NCBI GenBank assembly: GCA_045538875.1
Contig: JAZQEG010000010.1
Coordinates: forward strand, 186,001 to 250,000
Reading direction: 5' to 3'
Length of the DNA stretch: 64,000 nucleotides
From: RGIG4708 sp045538875
Lineage (GTDB): Bacteria; Bacillota; Clostridia; UMGS1810
Of this stretch, positions 62,541 to 64,000 are shown one piece after another; position 1 is the stretch's first letter, and every line of letters begins with the position of its first letter. Position numbers and translations under genes: made by a program. The notes beneath the pieces are model-generated. The model saw only the letters and a program-made list of their open reading frames with translations, did not search any database and was not told where the DNA came from.

Positions 62541-63797
62541 ATGAAAGAAACAAGCCTAATACCAAAACTATTTTTTACACTTAAAAGTTACAGTAAACAA
62601 AAATTTATTAACGACATTATTTCGGGTATAATTGTAGCAATTATTGCACTTCCGTTGTCTATTGCCCTTGCGCTTGCATCAGGAGTAAAGCCTGAGCAGG
62701 GCTTATACACTTCAATTATAGCAGGGTTTGTTATTTCTTTTTTGGGCGGCAGCACTGTACAAATATCCGGCCCAACAGCTGCATTTGCTACAATTGTTGC
62801 AGGCATTGTTGCAACAAACGGAATGGATGGACTGATTATTGCAACAATTATGGCAGGAATAATTCTTATACTTATAGGTATATTGCATCTTGGCGACCTG
62901 ATTAAATATATGCCAAACAGCATTACAACCGGTTTTACATCAGGCATAGCTGTTACTATTTTAATAGGTCAGTTTAAAGATTTTTTTGGGCTTACATTTA
63001 CACACTCCCCTGTAGAAACAATGGAAAAACTTGCAGAATTTGCAAAATGCTTTTATACAATTAACATAACAGCACTTTTAGTAGGTATATTTGCACTTAT
63101 CTTACTTATTGTAACACCAAAATTTATTAAAAAAGTGCCTCCGTCACTTATAGCAATTATTGTTTGCTCACTTTTGGTTAAGCTTTGTAATTTAAATGTT
63201 AATACAATTGGTGATTTGTATCAGATTTCGTCATCGTTCCCATCATTTGTACTGCCACAAATCACAGCGGATAAAGTAATAACTCTTATTCCGAACGCAT
63301 TTACAATTGCTATATTGGCAGCTGTGGAATCACTCCTTTCGTGTGTGGTTGCAGATGGAATGACAGGCAGCAAACATAATTCAAATATGGAGCTTGTAGC
63401 GCAAGGTGCAGGCAATGTTTGTTCGGTACTTTTTGGCGGTATACCCGCAACAGGAGCAATTGCCCGAACTGCTGCAAACATCAAAAACGGCGGTACAACA
63501 CCTGTTGCAGGAATAGTACATGCAATAGTGCTTGCTTGCGTGCTTGTTATATTTATGCCATATGCTTCTATGATTCCAATGCCTGTTATAGCAGCAATAT
63601 TGTTTATGGTAGCATATAATATGAGCGAATGTCGATATTTTGTGCATGTAGTCAAAAAAGCCCCAAAAACAGAAGTTGTTGTGCTCATTGTTACATTTTT
63701 ACTAACTGTAATATTTGACCTCATTGTTGCAATTTGTGTTGGTCTTGCACTACACTTTATATTTTTACTAATATCAAAATTAACAAAAAATAAGTAA
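62541..63797 (+). CDS. SulP-family anion transporter lacking a STAS domain
   Basis: 418 residues. The transport domain is clear: DIISGIIVAIIALPLSIALALASG, GPTAAFATIVAGI, PNSITTGFTSGIAV, and GGIPATGAIARTAANIK. The protein ends after the last membrane segment, with no C-terminal STAS regulatory domain, which most SulP proteins (about 550 residues) carry. The start and stop look natural, with a terminator behind, so this is a short family member and not a truncation. Substrate could be sulfate, bicarbonate or dicarboxylate; unknown. Confidence 0.9.
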   Translation: MKETSLIPKLFFTLKSYSKQKFINDIISGIIVAIIALPLSIALALASGVKPEQGLYTSIIAGFVISFLGGSTVQISGPTAAFATIVAGIVATNGMDGLIIATIMAGIILILIGILHLGDLIKYMPNSITTGFTSGIAVTILIGQFKDFFGLTFTHSPVETMEKLAEFAKCFYTINITALLVGIFALILLIVTPKFIKKVPPSLIAIIVCSLLVKLCNLNVNTIGDLYQISSSFPSFVLPQITADKVITLIPNAFTIAILAAVESLLSCVVADGMTGSKHNSNMELVAQGAGNVCSVLFGGIPATGAIARTAANIKNGGTTPVAGIVHAIVLACVLVIFMPYASMIPMPVIAAILFMVAYNMSECRYFVHVVKKAPKTEVVVLIVTFLLTVIFDLIVAICVGLALHFIFLLISKLTKNK

Positions 63798-63805
63798 TAA
63801 AAAAC

Positions 63806-63832
63806 GAGGTGAAAAATTCACCTCATTTTTTA
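63806..63832. terminator. Bidirectional intrinsic terminator
   Basis: 8-base-pair stem GAGGTGAA / TTCACCTC with an AAA loop, flanked by A- and T-runs, between the SulP gene and the convergent peptidase gene. Confidence 0.84.
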
Positions 63833-63874
63833 TTACACTATGGTAATTTGTGATATAATAATGGTAATTATATT

Positions 63875-64000
63875 CTACATTAATTTTAAAAGTTGTATTG
63901 TAAAATCATATACCCTGAGTACCGACGAAATGCTTGTCCTCTCACTTGTTGTGTGTATATCAAACAAATCGGGTCCGTACGAAATACAGTCTAGGTTATC
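63875..64000 (-). CDS. pepD: PepD-like aminoacyl-histidine dipeptidase, C-terminal end (partial)
   Basis: The last 41 codons of a gene that enters from the right edge. The translated tail contains SYGPDLFDIHTTSERTSISS, the conserved end of PepD-type M20 dipeptidases (GP-x-LFDIHTP-x-ER-x-SI-SV), with a metal-binding or active-site histidine, then a helix to TAG at 63875. These cytosolic metallopeptidases cleave X-His and other dipeptides. Only about a tenth of the gene is visible. Confidence 0.8.
   Translation of the reverse strand, partial: DNLDCISYGPDLFDIHTTSERTSISSVLRVYDFTIQLLKLM

Noticed and set aside
63831..63859. Promoter-like TATAAT with TG extension at 63851-63859 on the plus strand
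   Set aside because: It points into a convergent gene, the -35 is poor, and no plus-strand gene follows within the window.
1..64000. CRISPR arrays, insertion sequences and rRNA operons
   Set aside because: No regularly spaced direct repeats, transposase-like genes or rRNA sequence were found in the window.

Overview
The window is AT-rich DNA from the chromosome of an endospore-forming, Gram-positive bacterium, most likely an anaerobic member of the Clostridia. The reasons are a complete spoIIIA locus, spoIID next to a spoIIQ-like gene, cwlD and a SigH-type sigma factor, Firmicutes-style gene order in several blocks (yybS-gdpP-rplI-dnaB; asp23-nusB-xseA-xseB-dxs-tlyA), strong GGAGG ribosome binding sites, frequent TTG starts, and consensus TTGACA-17-TATAAT promoters. 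I cannot fix the family or species from the sequence. TGA, TAA and TAG are all used as stops.

Layout. 1-5253 (+) is the end of a surface-polysaccharide cluster: two glycosyltransferases, a pyruvyltransferase-family protein, a flippase and an Fe-S F420-dehydrogenase-beta-like protein. 5285-6573 (-) holds tRNA-Gly(GCC) followed by two tRNA-modification genes (ttcA-like, tadA). 6744-13879 (+) is rpsB-tsf, then pyrH-frr and uppS-cdsA-dxr-rseP (translation, UMP kinase, isoprenoid and phospholipid synthesis). 13926-19162 mixes a LOG-family gene, an unknown membrane protein, cwlD, citrate synthase and the spoIID/spoIIQ pair. 19224-27914 (-) is one long operon yybS-gdpP-rplI-dnaB-tilS-hpt-ftsH. lepA (+) follows. 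29963-43761 (-) is a continuous minus-strand block: spoIIIAA-AH, asp23-nusB-xseA-xseB, a large non-coding RNA, oapA, dxs, tlyA, radC, a DUF2156 gene, a DJ-1-like gene and a Xer-type recombinase. 43815-53810 carries sigH, a GT28-type glycosyltransferase, rlmH, a cysteine desulfurase with a DUF3343 partner, an mreB homologue, kdgK-eda, an Lrp/AsnC regulator with an aminotransferase, trmL and degV. 53893-57542 (+) is the glycolytic set pgk-tpiA-gpmI. 57667-64000 has tyrS, ung, typA, rpmE, mntP, a SulP transporter and the 3' end of a pepD-like peptidase.

The most notable element is a gene-free 641-base segment at 36480-37120 (-), between xseB and a small membrane-protein gene followed by dxs. Its size, its complementary ends, its strong internal hairpins and above all its position match OLE RNA (ornate, large, extremophilic) with its membrane partner OapA. 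Other points of interest: an in-frame TGA that interrupts an otherwise intact spoIIIAA; a 28-base dif-like perfect inverted repeat directly upstream of the lone Xer recombinase gene; absence of folD and ispA from the nusB-xse-dxs block; and a tRNA gene leading straight into two tRNA-modifying enzyme genes.
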